Below are positions 1 through 10,609 of a DNA stretch of 64,000 nt, piece after piece. A program made the translations under genes and the position numbers. The stretch is from Hordeum vulgare subsp. vulgare (Eukaryota; Streptophyta; Magnoliopsida; Poales; Poaceae): positions 411,563,081 through 411,627,080 of the forward strand of contig NC_058518.1 in assembly GCF_904849725.1 (NCBI RefSeq), given 5' to 3'. Each line of letters starts with the position of its first letter. The first letter of the stretch is position 1. Under the pieces are notes generated by a model. The model saw only the letters and a list, made by a program, of their open reading frames with translations. It ran no database searches and was not told the DNA's origin.

Positions 1-2
1 TG

Positions 3-2054
3 CCTTACCCCACAGATATCAGAGGAATAAGAAGTTTTCCTGGTCACGCTGGTTTCTATAGAAGGTTCATTAAAGACTTCTCTAAGATTTCTAGGCCTCT
101 TACCAACCTCTTGCAAAAGGATATTCCTTTTGTCTTCGACGAGGACTGTGAGGAAGCCTTTGAAATACTTAAGAGGGCTTTGATAACCACAGCTATTGTT
201 CAACCACCTGACTGGAACTTACCTTTTGAGATCATGTGTGATGCTAGCGATTATGCTGTTGGTGCTGTTCTAGGGCAAAGAGTCGATAAGAACTTGAATG
301 TTATTCACTATGCTAGTAAAACTCTAGACAGTGCCCAAAGAAACTATGCCACTACGGAGAAGGAATTTTTAGAAGTCATGTTTGCATGTGAAAAGTTCAG
401 GTCTTACATAGTTGATTCCGAAGTCACTATTCACACTGATCATGCTTCTATTAAGTACCTCATGGAGAAGAAGGACGCTAAACGTAGACTTATCAGATGG
501 GTTCTCTTGCTACAAGAATTTTATTTGCACGTTGTCGACAGAAAGGGTGCTGATAACCCAGTAGCAGATAACTTGTCTAGGTTGGAGAACGTTCTTGATG
601 ACCCACAACTTATTGATGATAGCTTTCCCGATGAGCAATTGAATGTCATCAATGCTTCATGTAGTGCACCGTGGTATGCTGACTATGCAAACTATATCGT
701 TGCCAAATATATACCACCTAGTTTCACGTACCAGCAAAAGAAGAAATTCTTCTTTGACTTGAGACATTACTTTTGGGATGATCCTCACCTTTATAAGAAA
801 GGAGTAGATGGTGTTATTAGACGTTGTGTACCTGAACATGAACAAGGACAGATCCTACAGAAGTGTCACTCCGAGGCCTACGGAGGACACCATGCGGGAG
901 ATAGAACTGCACACAAGGTATTGCAATCAGGTTTCTATTGGCCCACTCTCTTCAAGGATGCCCGTAAGTTTGTCTTGTCTTGTGACGAATGTCAAAGAAT
1001 AGGTAATATTAGCAAACATCAGGAAATGCCTATGAACTATTCACTTGTCATTGAACCATTTGATGTTTGGGGCTTTGATTATATGGGACCTTTTCCAAAA
1101 TCCAACGGGTATACGCACATCTTAATTGCTGTTGATTATGTCACTAAGTGGGTAGAAGCTATCCCCACTAGTAGTGTTGATCACAACACTTCTATCAAGA
1201 TGCTTAAAGAAGTTATCTTCCCTAGATTTGGAGTCCCTAGATATCTAATGACCGACGGTGGTTCACACTTCATTCATGGTGCTTTCCGTAAAACGCTTGC
1301 TAAGTACGATGTCAACCATAGAATTGCGTCTCCCTACCACCCTTAATCCAATGGTCAAGTAGAGCTAAGCAACAGAGACATTAAACTGATTCTGCAAAAG
1401 ACTGTCAACAGGTCTAGAAAGAATTGGTCTAAGAAGCTCGATGATGCACTGTGGGCTGATAGAACTGCCTATAAGAATCCCATGGACATGTCTCCGTACA
1501 AAAAGGTGTACGGTAAAGCATGTCATTTACCTCTTGAGCTAGAGCATAAAGCTTATTGGGCAATCAAAGAGCTCAACTTTGATTTGAAACTTGCCGGTGA
1601 GAAGAGGTTATTTGACATTAGCTCGCTTGATGAGTGGAGAACTCAATCATATGAGAATGCCAAGCTCTTGAAAGAGAAGGTTAAGAGGTGGCATGATATG
1701 AGGATACAAAAGCGTGAGTTCAATGTAGGTGATTATGTCTTGCTATATAACCCTCGTTTAAGATTCTTTGCAGGAAAGCTTCTCTCTAAATGGGAAGGTC
1801 CCTATGTTGTTGAGGAAGTATATCATTTCGGTGCTATCAAGATTAACAACACGGAAGGTAATTGTCCGAGAGTGGTAAATGGGCAGAGAATCAAGCATTA
1901 TATCTTAGGTACTCCCATAAATGTTGAAAGCAATATCATCAATACCATAACTCCGGAAGAATACCTAAGGGATATTTATCACCCTGTTTCAGACTCCGAA
2001 AACGAAGAGGTATGTGATTCGGTAAGAAAACAGAGTCCAAAACTTTTCCAATAG
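3..2054 (+). pseudogene. pol: Element A pol, 3' part: RT tail, RNase H, integrase
   Basis: This is one reading frame from base 3 to the stop at 2052-2054, broken only by an in-frame TAA at 1344-1346. It starts in the RT connection ([17 protein letters not shown]). RNase H follows with its acidic residues in [31 protein letters not shown] and NPVADNLSR. The integrase has an HHCC zinc finger ([12 protein letters not shown]...CDECQ) and a DDE core: Asp in [10 protein letters not shown], Asp in MTDGGSHF and Glu in VELSNRD, the last lying just after the premature stop. The C-terminal basic region with GDYVLLYNPRL and KWEGPYVVEEVY is typical of gypsy integrases. The product would cut and insert element cDNA in the nucleus. 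A stop between the second Asp and the Glu should inactivate this copy. Confidence 0.92.
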
Positions 2055-2128
2055 GAAATTTTCTCCGTTTTGGAATATTAGAAAAAATACAAAAATTGGA
2101 GGTAGTCCGGAAAGTGCGAGAGGAGGCG

Positions 2129-2338
2129 ACAAGCCAGCATGGCGCGGGCCCACCCTCTGGCCGTGCCGTGAGGGCTTGTGGCCACCTCGTGCGCCTCCCG
2201 GACTCCGTTTTCGTGCAGGCGACTCCTTCTGGTATGGAAAAAATCATTATATATACTTTCGTTTGGTCTGACCCCGTATCTCGCAGATTTCCTCCGTTTT
2301 TTGTTTCGAGCCTATTTCTGTTGCAGATCTAGATCGCC
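2129..2338 (+). promoter_or_regulatory. Putative internal promoter for the env-position ORF of element A
   Basis: An inverted repeat ACAAGCC (2129-2135) / GGCTTGT (2173-2179) is followed by TATATATA at 2248-2255, 84 bases before the ATG at 2339. Element H has the same layout: ACAAGC/GCTTGT, then TATATATA at 41983-41990, 83 bases before its ATG. The hairpin plus TATA layout matches the U3 region of the LTRs in this window, which suggests a separate transcription start inside the element. This is inferred from sequence alone; no transcript evidence was available. Confidence 0.5.
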
Positions 2339-2856
2339 ATGACTTCCTCAAAAGTTCCTAAGGACAAGATCTTCGAGAAGGTCATCAATACCTACCTCAC
2401 GGAAGTGCCGCAACACCCTCAATCTATTGAGATGCGTGAGGGGATGTTGCACATCCGTTATGTTGAGGAGCCTAAGAAGACCGGAAGCATGGAGACGAGG
2501 CTCGAAGCAACGGAGCAACAAGTCTTCAAGTGCCAAGGGATGGTGGAGCGTGGACTCAACGCCAACCACATGATGATCATGGAGTTCATCAACAAGCACA
2601 AGATGGATGCCAACGACATTGGGAAGCACCTCTCGAGGCTCTATGATAGGGTGATCAACTCCAGGGCCAGATCTATGACCTGCAGAACCAAAACTATGAG
2701 TATGAGTATAGATTTAAATCAATATGGTTGGCTGCTGATTTGAGGATTCCAGGGACTCGTTCATCTTTCCATGATGGAGCACCTATGCCTTGGAAGATGG
2801 AGGATCAAACTCATGTTGCAACAACTCCACCATCACCACCAAAGGAAGACAACTGA
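2339..2856 (+). pseudogene. Element A env-position ORF (small coiled-coil protein)
   Basis: An ORF begins MTSSKVPKDKIFEKVINTYL after the putative internal promoter. A one-base loss near 2651 shifts the frame. The original frame ends at 2743, and the homologous reading continues in another frame to a TGA at 2854-2856. Element H carries the homologue at 42073-42618, sharing the FEKVIN, QGMVE and NYEYE segments, so this is a real conserved gene of the family. The N-terminal half is charged. The C-terminal half has Leu/Tyr/Gln heptads suggesting a coiled coil, and the tail is Pro/Ser-rich. I see no signal peptide or membrane segment, so an envelope role is doubtful despite the position after pol. 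Function is unknown. Confidence 0.75.
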
Positions 2857-4390
2857 GCATTGGTATGGGCAATTCCCTTGGCTTTTGCGAAGCTTGGGGG
2901 AGTTGCCCCGGTATCGTATCACCATCACATCTTTTGCCTTTACCTTTGTTTTTAGTTTTCCTTTTCACTTTTCTCTTTTTCTAGTTGAGTAAAGTCTTAG
3001 TGTTTTAGTCTTGAGTTTTGCTTTGTGTCACCCTGATGTATTCTTGCTTGTGAGCCTTATAATAAAGAATGTCTTAGTTGAAGGGCTTTGCCTCTTGCCA
3101 TGATCAAAAGAGTGAGAATAGAACAAAAGCATGAAAGATCATGTGATGATCTTATGGGAAGTGATGGCTTCACATATAAAAAGAATGAGGATTGAAACTT
3201 GTTGAGGGTAGGCAAACGTAGACCTTGGTCATTGTTGCAATTAATAGGAAGTGATAAGGAAGGAGAGGCTCACATATAAATATATCATCTCTGACACCAT
3301 CTATGATTGTGAACACTCACCAAACTATTGCATGCCTAGAAGTAGATGTTGGACAAGGAAGACAACATAATGAATTGTGTTTACTTGGCTCTAAACAATG
3401 TTATATGATTAGATATCCCTTAGCATGTGACGATTGCTTACACCTCACATTAGCCAAAACTCCTGCACTAAGTAGAGATACTACTGGTGCATCCATAAAC
3501 CTTTGAACCAGTTTTGCCATGATTGTCCACCATACCTACCTATGGATTGAATAAGATCCCCCAAGTAAGTTGTCATCGGTGCAAGCAATAAAAATTGCTC
3601 CCTAATATGTATGATCTATTAGTGTGTGGAAAATGAGATTTATACGAACCTGTGATGAGGAAGACATAAAAGCGACAGACTGCATAATAGAGTTCTTTAT
3701 CACAGGAGGCAATATAAAGTGACGTTCCTCCGCACTAAGAGGACACGCATCCAAACCTCAAAAGCGCATGACAACCTCTGCTTTCCTCTGCGAAGGGCCT
3801 ATCTTGTACCTTTACTTTTTGCCCTTGAAAGAGTCATAGTGATCTTCACCAATTCCCTATTTTGCCTTTGTCTTGGCTACCGTCACATGCTTGGGAAACA
3901 TCTATATTCATATGTCAACTTGGAGGTAGGCATTCATGAATTATTATTGTTGACATTACCCTTGAGGTGAGCATTTGGGAGGCAAAACTGCAAGCCCCTA
4001 TCTTTCTCTGTGTCCAGCTGAAACTTTGATCTCATGAGTACCACGTGAGTTGTAGCAATTGTAGAGAACGAAAGAATGATTGAGTATGTGGATTTGCTTT
4101 ACAAGCTCTTATTTGACTCTTTCTGATGTTGTGATAAATTGCAATTGCTTCAATGACTAAAGGCTACCGGTTGTTACTTCTTGGTAAGGTTCTTGATCCA
4201 TGCTTTACTTTGTGAAGGAATTATCACTTTAGCATGAGAGATTATATGTTGGTATTGCTGTTCTGATCATGATCATGATGCATGCATGTTCGTATCTTGT
4301 TTTGTCGACACCTCTCTCCCTAAACATGTGGACATATTTATTTAGCTTGGCTTTCGCTTGAGGACAAGCGAGGTCTAAGCTTTGGGGAGT
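2857..4390 (+). other. Element A 3' non-coding region and polypurine tract
   Basis: About 1.5 kb lies between the last ORF and the 3' LTR. It holds no ORF with a recognisable motif. It ends in the purine-rich AAGCTTTGGGGAGT directly before the LTR start at 4391, the expected plus-strand primer. The upstream GCTTGAGGACAAGCGAGG recurs in variant form before the 3' LTRs of B, G and E. Confidence 0.75.
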
Positions 4391-4901
4391 TGATATGTCC
4401 ATTTTGCATCATGTTTTCACGTTGATATTTATCGCTTCCTTAGTTGTTATTTCACTTCACGGTACTATTCTTATGCCTTTTCTCTCTTATTTTGCAAGGT
4501 TCATATGAAGAGGGAGAATACCGGCAACTGGAATTCTGGCCTAAAAGTGGAGCAAAGTTGAGATACCTATTCTGCGCAACTCCAAACGCCGTAAAAATCA
4601 ATAGAGATTTTTTCCCTATATATAAAAAATACTGGGCCGAAGAAGTACCGGAGGAGGGCCAGGGGTGGCCACAAGCCTGCACGGCCCGGCCACCCCCTAG
4701 GCCGCGCCATGGGGGCTTGTGGGCACCCTGTTGGCCCACTTGCCCCCCTCTTTTGCTATATGGAGGGTTTCGTCCAGGAAAAAAATCAGAAGGGAGCTTT
4801 TTCGTGGTTTCATCGCTGCCACGAGGCGGAACTTGAGCAGAACCAATCTAGAGCTCCGACAGGACGATCTTGCCGAGGAAACTTCCCTCCCGGAGGGGGA
4901 A
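4391..4901 (+). repeat. Element A 3' LTR, first segment
   Basis: The LTR opens TGATATGTCCATTTTGCATC directly after the polypurine tract and is cut at 4901 by element C. Together with 19229-20239 it gives 1522 bp, close to the related solo LTR M once M's 124-bp internal duplication is removed (1517 bp). A TATA-like CTATATGG lies at 4756-4763. Confidence 0.93.
4669..4722 (+). promoter_or_regulatory. U3 hairpin of the A-family LTR
   Basis: The arms CCACAAGCC (4669-4677) and GGCTTGTGG (4714-4722) are exact reverse complements. They enclose a GC-rich loop 34 bases upstream of the TATA-like box. Equivalent hairpins occur in solo LTR M (50051-50101), E's 5' LTR (57560-57612) and D (22232-22286, one mismatch). 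Confidence 0.7.
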
Positions 4902-7900
4902 TGTCACATCCCTAACCCTTAAGCAAGATAGCATTGTGCTCATGTCTTCTTTGCATTTGCATCTAAGAAGTTTCAACTAAAACAACAAAGTGGCAAAGGA
5001 AAAACTCAAAACCCTAGCCACCATTTCAATTAAAGGAAATCTCAAACTAGTTCAAAATCAATGAACCCAAAATGGCCTCAAGAAATGTTCAAACTTTCTG
5101 ATAAATCATGAAAGTAAATGAGCATTGGAGAAAACTATTTTATTGACACTTTAAGCATTTAAAATAAATGCAAAAGCCAGTGGTTTCAAATTTAAAAATT
5201 GAAATCAGAAACTATAATTTTCCAAAAATGTTGAAAACCTTGGAAATGAGTGGGGATATTATAACAATTATTTCAGGAGGTCTAAAATAGTTTTTACTTT
5301 TTGTTTTGGAGCTGAATTAATTAGCAATACAATAATTAGCAAAACAGAAAAACAAAAACAGAGAAAATGGGAAAAAGCTTACCTGTCGCCCAAGCCTGGC
5401 CCGGCCCATCTCCCCGCTCGTCCCCTCCCTCGCGCCAGTAGGCAGCAGGAGGTGGCCGCCGCCTCCTCCGGCGCGGCCACGCACCTGCGTGCCTGCCTGG
5501 CCGCCGCCTCGCGCTGGCGACGACGGGGATAAGCTCCCCAGAGCCTCCCCTATCCATTCCCCGCCTCGGTTCTCCTCCTCCGCCCGGATCTCCTCCCCCT
5601 CCTTGCTGCCGCCATTAGAGCCGAGCTCGAGCTCGAGCTGCCCGTGCCCCAGGCCATAGGATTCCCTCCCAGAGCACGCCTTTAGCTCCGCCTCGTCGCC
5701 CTGGTCATCTCTACAGAAGCCGAAGCTTCCTCGAGCCCTGCAACGCCCGCAACGCCGTCGTCTTCCACCTCCGGCCGCCGGACCTCTCCCGTCGATTCGT
5801 CGCCCCCAGGCCTTCCCCGAGCCGTCTAAGCTCTACTCTGCACTGCCCGTGAGCATGCGGTCGTTTCCCCTAAGTTTCCCCGTCGATCCTCTCCTCCAGC
5901 TCTAGTTTCACCGGAGCCCGACGAGGACCGCCGCTGCCGCTCGTCGCCGGTAGCCCTCCGATGATCAGCTCGTCCTTCCGAGGGCACCAGCAGCTCCAGG
6001 ACGACGCGTAGATGCCGTAGCAGCTAAGAACCGAGCGTAGATCAACCTGATTCAAAGACCCCGAGGACGCCCGAGCTTCGGCCGCCGCTCAGGCTCATCG
6101 CCGACGCCTCTTCCGGCGACCCTAGCCTCCCCAGTTGGTCCTGCCAGATCGGCCACTTCGCGAGCATGCTGTAGCTGCCAACCACGTGCATTTTGGTGCT
6201 GTGCAGCGCCGTCTAGGTCGCCTCCAGCGAGCCCTCCGCCGCGGGTCTGGTCGCCGGCGCCCACCCTCCGGTGGTCGTCGACGTGGCCGACCATTAGGGC
6301 GTAATCGCCCTCCCCTCAGTCGGTGACAGAGGGCCCCACTCCTGGTCAAACCCCAATTAGGGGCTGGTCAGCGCGGGATTAGTCCCAGAGAGGCTGACCA
6401 GTGGGGCCCCCCTGTCAGGTTTGACCTGAACAGGTCGGCTGACCTGCTGACGTCAGCCTGATGCAATAAATAGAATTTCCAGTATAGAAATAATTCAGGA
6501 AATTGCTAAAAATTGTAAAAATCATAGAAATTAATCTGTAACTCCAATGAAAATAATTTATATATGAAAAAGTATCAGAAAAATTCAAGGATTCTGATTA
6601 TGCTATTTTCAACTATGTTTGAAAAAGTTACAGAACCCTAAATTGTGAAATAAGGAATAATTCAATTCTTTTAATCACCTTATAAATGGAATTTGCAAAA
6701 GTATTCAAATTTCATTATATATGCAATGATCACACACTGCCCTAAGTACAAATCAGTATCATAACATGACAATTCTTGCATGTTAACATCAAGATGAACC
6801 GAGCATCAGGTCGAATCAATTAAACCGATATCCGAGAATACCCGTTTGAATTGCTATTCGAATATGATTCAAATCAACTGTAAACCTATTACATGTTGAA
6901 AATAATAACTTATCACCTTGCATTCTCATGCCATGCTCATGCATCATTTTGAGTGCATATGATTGTTATTGAATGTTGCCATTCATTTCGGTAGGCTCCG
7001 CACCCCCGGATTCCACCGAATATCCGTCTGACGGATATCGTTCCTCCTCTGAGCAACAAGGCAAGCAACCCTTTTGATCATCCCGATAACTCCTATGTTC
7101 TTGCTCCTGCACCTATTTATTGCATTAGGATCAAATGCTTCAACTGCTTTTGCCACGATAGTTGGACCCACTTCCTTTGCATGACTTAACCTTGTCACAG
7201 TAAATAGACGAACCTTGCAACCTAGCATACCTGGTAGTTGCTTGAGCTATGATGTGCCTTATCCTGCTATGCATGCTATGCTTAGAGTTGTGTATGGTCT
7301 GTCATCTGGGAGATGAACAGAAATGTGGAATGTGTTCGGTGAGCAAAGGTTGTGTGTTGAACTTGATTTGGTAAAGGTACCGGTGAAAGGCTGTGTAGGA
7401 GTACATGGCGGGTTGTTTCATTGGAACCGTCCTTCGGAACTGAGTTCCATGTATGTAATCCAAGACTATATACTACCACATGCTGGGCCCTGAAATATGA
7501 CCCCGCTCGGCCTATTAATCGCGTAGTACTCGGTCCAGGAGTTGCAAGTAGTTTCTGGTGTTTATAGTAATGCTGGAGGCCGTGCATGGTGCTGACCTGA
7601 GAGGTGGACCGTGATGCGGTAGGCAGTGGCACGGTGTACCAAGTGGCACCCGGATGGTGGGCTTGGGAACCCTGCGCACATCGTTTGAGGCCGTGGCGGA
7701 AATCTCGGCCGGACTTCCGTACGGGTTACTCTCAGATAGGCGATAAACCTGGACTAGGTACTAGTGTGGTTAACGGTCGTGGCCGACTCTCTCGCTGGGC
7801 TTCCGCTTGAAGGTTGCCGAGGTGCATGACGTGCACATGGCGATAAGTGGCGGAAGCGTGTGTGACGAAGTACACCCCTGCAGGGTTATGATCTATTCGA

Positions 7901-9057
7901 ATAGCCGCCTCCGCGGATATGGACTACTTGGAGACATATGTTGTTCATAGATAACTTCAATGGCTACTCATAAAATTGTCAAGATAAGCGTGAGTGTCGT
8001 GGACGGCATTTCCGTATGGAGACGGAATGATTCCACGATAGTGTATTGTTGTGGTGTTAGTGGACTCGTGTGCGAGAAATCAAGTTGTCAAAACTAATTT
8101 CAAAATGCAAGTTGTCTAGCCACGAGTCAAATGCTGGCTTTCCGCATGAAACCCCACAATACTCTTTGATACCTTGCATGAGTAGTTAGATCTCCTAAAG
8201 TCTTGCTGAGTACCTTCGTACTCATGTTTGCTTATTAAATGTTGCAGAGGTTGCTAATGACCCTAATGGAGGGTTCTTCGTAGACATCGACGACGACGAG
8301 TAGCTGGTGTCCCAGCTACGATCTGGCCCTACGTCGGCTCTATAGTATAGTTAGGCCATGTGCCTTCTAGCTGCACTGTCTGTACCCAGACAGTTTATAA
8401 CTCTTCCGCTGGCTTGTATTGTATGACTGCTATTAAGGGTCGTGAGACCTTAATGCGTAATATTATGTGTGTGGCTCTTCCGAGCCTCTTAAATAAAGCT
8501 TGTATGTTTATGGTTATGTTGTGATGCCATCGATGTATCTATACATATCGGTATGCCATGCGTACGTGTGTCGTACTTGGTATGTATGGGGTTCGAATAC
8601 CTAGTCGTGAACTTTAGTAGCACTCCTTACAAGGAAATGCCCCTTTGTGATCCAATGAGCCTTGGTAGTTCGCTACTGCTCCGGACACATTGGTTGACCG
8701 GCATGTGTCCTTCTTAGCTGCTGTGTCTGTCCCCTTTGGGGAAATGTCACGTGATGTAATGGAGTCCTTGTAGCTTGCTACGACTCGTCTACATTCGCCG
8801 ATGACCGACACCTGCTTTGTTGGGTCATGTATGCCTGTCCTTGTGCGGTACTGCCACTTCGGTTTATGACTAGACATGTCGATCCGGGTTCTTTGACATT
8901 GGATTGCTAGCGATACTATCGCATACGTGAGTCAAAAGACGCAAACGGTCCCGGCTAAGGTAAGACTGCAGCCGTGGAGTTAACCGTGCGTGAGACCACA
9001 AAGGGATGCGATGGGTTACAGGCTAGATTCCTATGGCTTAGGATCGGGGTCCCGACA
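4902..9057 (+). repeat. Element C 5' LTR (4156 bp)
   Basis: It starts TGTCACATCCCTAACCC and ends GGGTCCCGACA, immediately before the primer-binding region. It is the same length as the 3' LTR (15068-19223). My hand alignment found about 76 substitutions and two compensating one-base indels. The AT-rich ends enclose a strongly GC-rich block at about 5390-6440 that is open in several frames without coding. The last 800 bp carry stem-loops and AATAAA at 8492-8497. Confidence 0.96.
8300..8497 (+). terminator. Stem-loop cluster and polyadenylation signal in element C LTR
   Basis: Four hairpins precede AATAAA (8492-8497). They are GTAGCTGG/CCAGCTAC (8300-8319), ACTGTCTG/CAGACAGT with loop TACC (8375-8394), ATTAAGGGTC with its partner from 8432, and GGCTC/GAGCC (8473-8486). 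In the 3' LTR the third stem is a perfect ten-base pairing with loop GTGA (18597-18620); in this copy one C of the right arm is lost. The likely role is RNA 3'-end formation, by inference. Confidence 0.55.
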
Positions 9058-9061
9058 GCGT

Positions 9062-9073
9062 TGGTATCAGAGC
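9062..9073 (+). promoter_or_regulatory. Element C primer-binding site (initiator tRNA-Met type)
   Basis: TGGTATCAGAGC begins four bases after the LTR end. It is the standard complement of the 3' end of plant initiator tRNA-Met, where minus-strand cDNA synthesis starts. Confidence 0.95.
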
Positions 9074-9336
9074 CTGACTGACTGTAGGATTACTAAGCCA
9101 AACTGGTCGAAGTTGAGTCTAGAATTTCTTAGTTATATATAGGGGAATTGTTTGTGGAAGGGAACGTAACACTCTTGTTCTCTTCTCAAGATATTCTATC
9201 CTGGTCATCCTCGTCTTTTCCGCGGGAATTAAGGACTAGATTTCTCATCTTCTCCTAGGCTCGTGTTTCCGATCGGTAGCTTATAGGACTACGGGTCGAG
9301 AGATATTGGGTTTCTTTTATTCCTAGGAAGCAGGAA

Positions 9337-9492
9337 GTAAGTTTGATGATCAGAGAGTTGAACTTGATAGTTGAGTGGTTACGCTATTCTATTTTGGGTT
9401 GTCTCAAAATTTGTTTTTGAGCATTTACAGCCGTTATGCTGCCCAATTTTTCATTCGGAGCTCTAATGCTTTTGCATTACTCTCTATTACAG
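9337..9492 (+). other. Putative leader intron of element C
   Basis: A strong donor (GGAA|GTAAGT, GT at 9337) and an acceptor with a pyrimidine tract (TCTCTATTACAG, ending 9492) lie directly before the ATG of the extra ORF at 9493. Removing the 156 bases would delete the upstream ATG at 9436. A second acceptor-like site, TTTGTTTGTCAG (ending 10608), sits one base before the gag ATG. This is an inference from splice consensus only. Confidence 0.4.
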
Positions 9493-10266
9493 ATGCCTGG
9501 CCGTCCTTCTCGTCAGGTGGTACGTCTGACCAGGTGCATTGATGTACCGGGTCATACGGCCATGCTGGTCAGGGTGATGTCGGTGTGCGGTTACCGCTGG
9601 TACCCCGAGTACACGGTAGAGGAACAGTACCGAGACTTCAACCAGAGCCAGTACATCTGCACTGTTAGGGTATTTCCAGACTACCCTGGAGCGGAGAAGC
9701 CAATCCATTGGTCCTATGGGTTGGGGGTCACCGTTGACATGGCAGTACAGGATACTGCCTATTCAATGCTGACTATTATGAGAGCGAGACATGCACTACT
9801 GCAGAATTCAGAGTTCTGCTATGTTCTGGCCTCTCAGTCTGGTGAAGAGGGATACCTTAGTGGAGTCTATTTTGATTCTTCTATGGAGGATCCACTTCTG
9901 CAGTCCACTGTTGAGATGCTAGAGAACAGAGACAAGGATGCTCGTGCTCTCCGCATGGAGCTTTATGCTACCCGTGCCCGTCTGTGGACAGCTTTGACGC
10001 AGCTGGCACCGGTAGTCCAGACAGGGTATGGAGAGATGGAGATGCTGAACCCTGTTAGGACCCATCTTCCGGCCCACATTGACTGGCCAGCTATAGGAGG
10101 AGTCACACCTCTTCGGGGACCCCTCTTACCACCAGTCAGGGGACCAAGGCCACATCCGTGTCCTTATGGATCCCAGGGATCTCAGGCTAGAGTGTTTCCT
10201 GATCCGCAGGTTGAGCTTCCAGGTCATGGAGGTAATCTCTATGAGATGTTCTATGCGGATGCCTGA
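9493..10266 (+). CDS. Element C extra ORF upstream of gag, unknown function
   Basis: An uninterrupted frame of 257 codons starts MPGRPSRQVVRLTRCIDVPG. I prefer ATG 9493 over the in-frame ATG 9436 because the upstream 19 codons look like leader and 9493 abuts a splice-acceptor-like site. The N-terminal half is a compact mixed domain (GYRWYPEYTVEEQY, then VRVFPDYPGAEKP, then VDMAVQDTAYSMLTIMRARH). An acidic helix with coiled-coil character follows (ENRDKDARALRMELYATRARL), then a Pro/Gly-rich tail. No gag, protease, zinc-finger or membrane motif is visible. It is the only large frame in C free of stops, although gag and pol have five breaks between them. Extra pre-gag ORFs are known in some plant gypsy elements; I cannot say whether this is one of those families. 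It could be an RNA- or Gag-interacting accessory protein, but that is speculation. Confidence 0.7.
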   Translation: MPGRPSRQVVRLTRCIDVPGHTAMLVRVMSVCGYRWYPEYTVEEQYRDFNQSQYICTVRVFPDYPGAEKPIHWSYGLGVTVDMAVQDTAYSMLTIMRARHALLQNSEFCYVLASQSGEEGYLSGVYFDSSMEDPLLQSTVEMLENRDKDARALRMELYATRARLWTALTQLAPVVQTGYGEMEMLNPVRTHLPAHIDWPAIGGVTPLRGPLLPPVRGPRPHPCPYGSQGSQARVFPDPQVELPGHGGNLYEMFYADA

Positions 10267-10609
10267 GCTGTGAGCGGAAGGATAGTATGGTAGTAGCCGT
10301 ACATTCACAGTCCTGCGGGACTTGTGAAGTATGGTAGTAATGTGAGATGAATTCCGGAGGCCTAGATAAATAATGTATAGGAAGCTTGTACGCCTCTGAT
10401 GAGTAGTTTCACAATTTCAGCAGTTTGCTCTACGGTTAAGGTTGTACTGAGCTATGTAAGGGTGTGTATGAACCATGGTGTATATATAGCAGTTGCTTGT
10501 TACGATGTTGTTCGGATATTCATTTCCGCATTCCGTGTGTTCAGTAGATTCTTAATCCATAGCTAGTATTGATATGATATTGGTATAAGCTATGAGTTTG
10601 TTTGTCAGG
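10267..10609 (+). other. Element C spacer between extra ORF and gag
   Basis: These 343 bases contain no motif-bearing ORF. They end in a T-rich tract and CAG just before the gag ATG, which could be a 3' splice site. An upstream in-frame ATG at 10592 would add six residues to gag. Confidence 0.5.

Noticed and set aside
2339..2743. Calling the env-position ORF of A an envelope gene
   Set aside because: Neither A nor H shows a signal peptide, membrane segment or cysteine pattern. Position alone is not enough.
5336..6349. Several Arg/Ala/Gly-rich frames on both strands, repeated at 15502-16492
   Set aside because: They lie in the GC-rich block of element C's LTRs. The second set is the LTR copy, so similarity is not evidence of selection, and no domain is visible.
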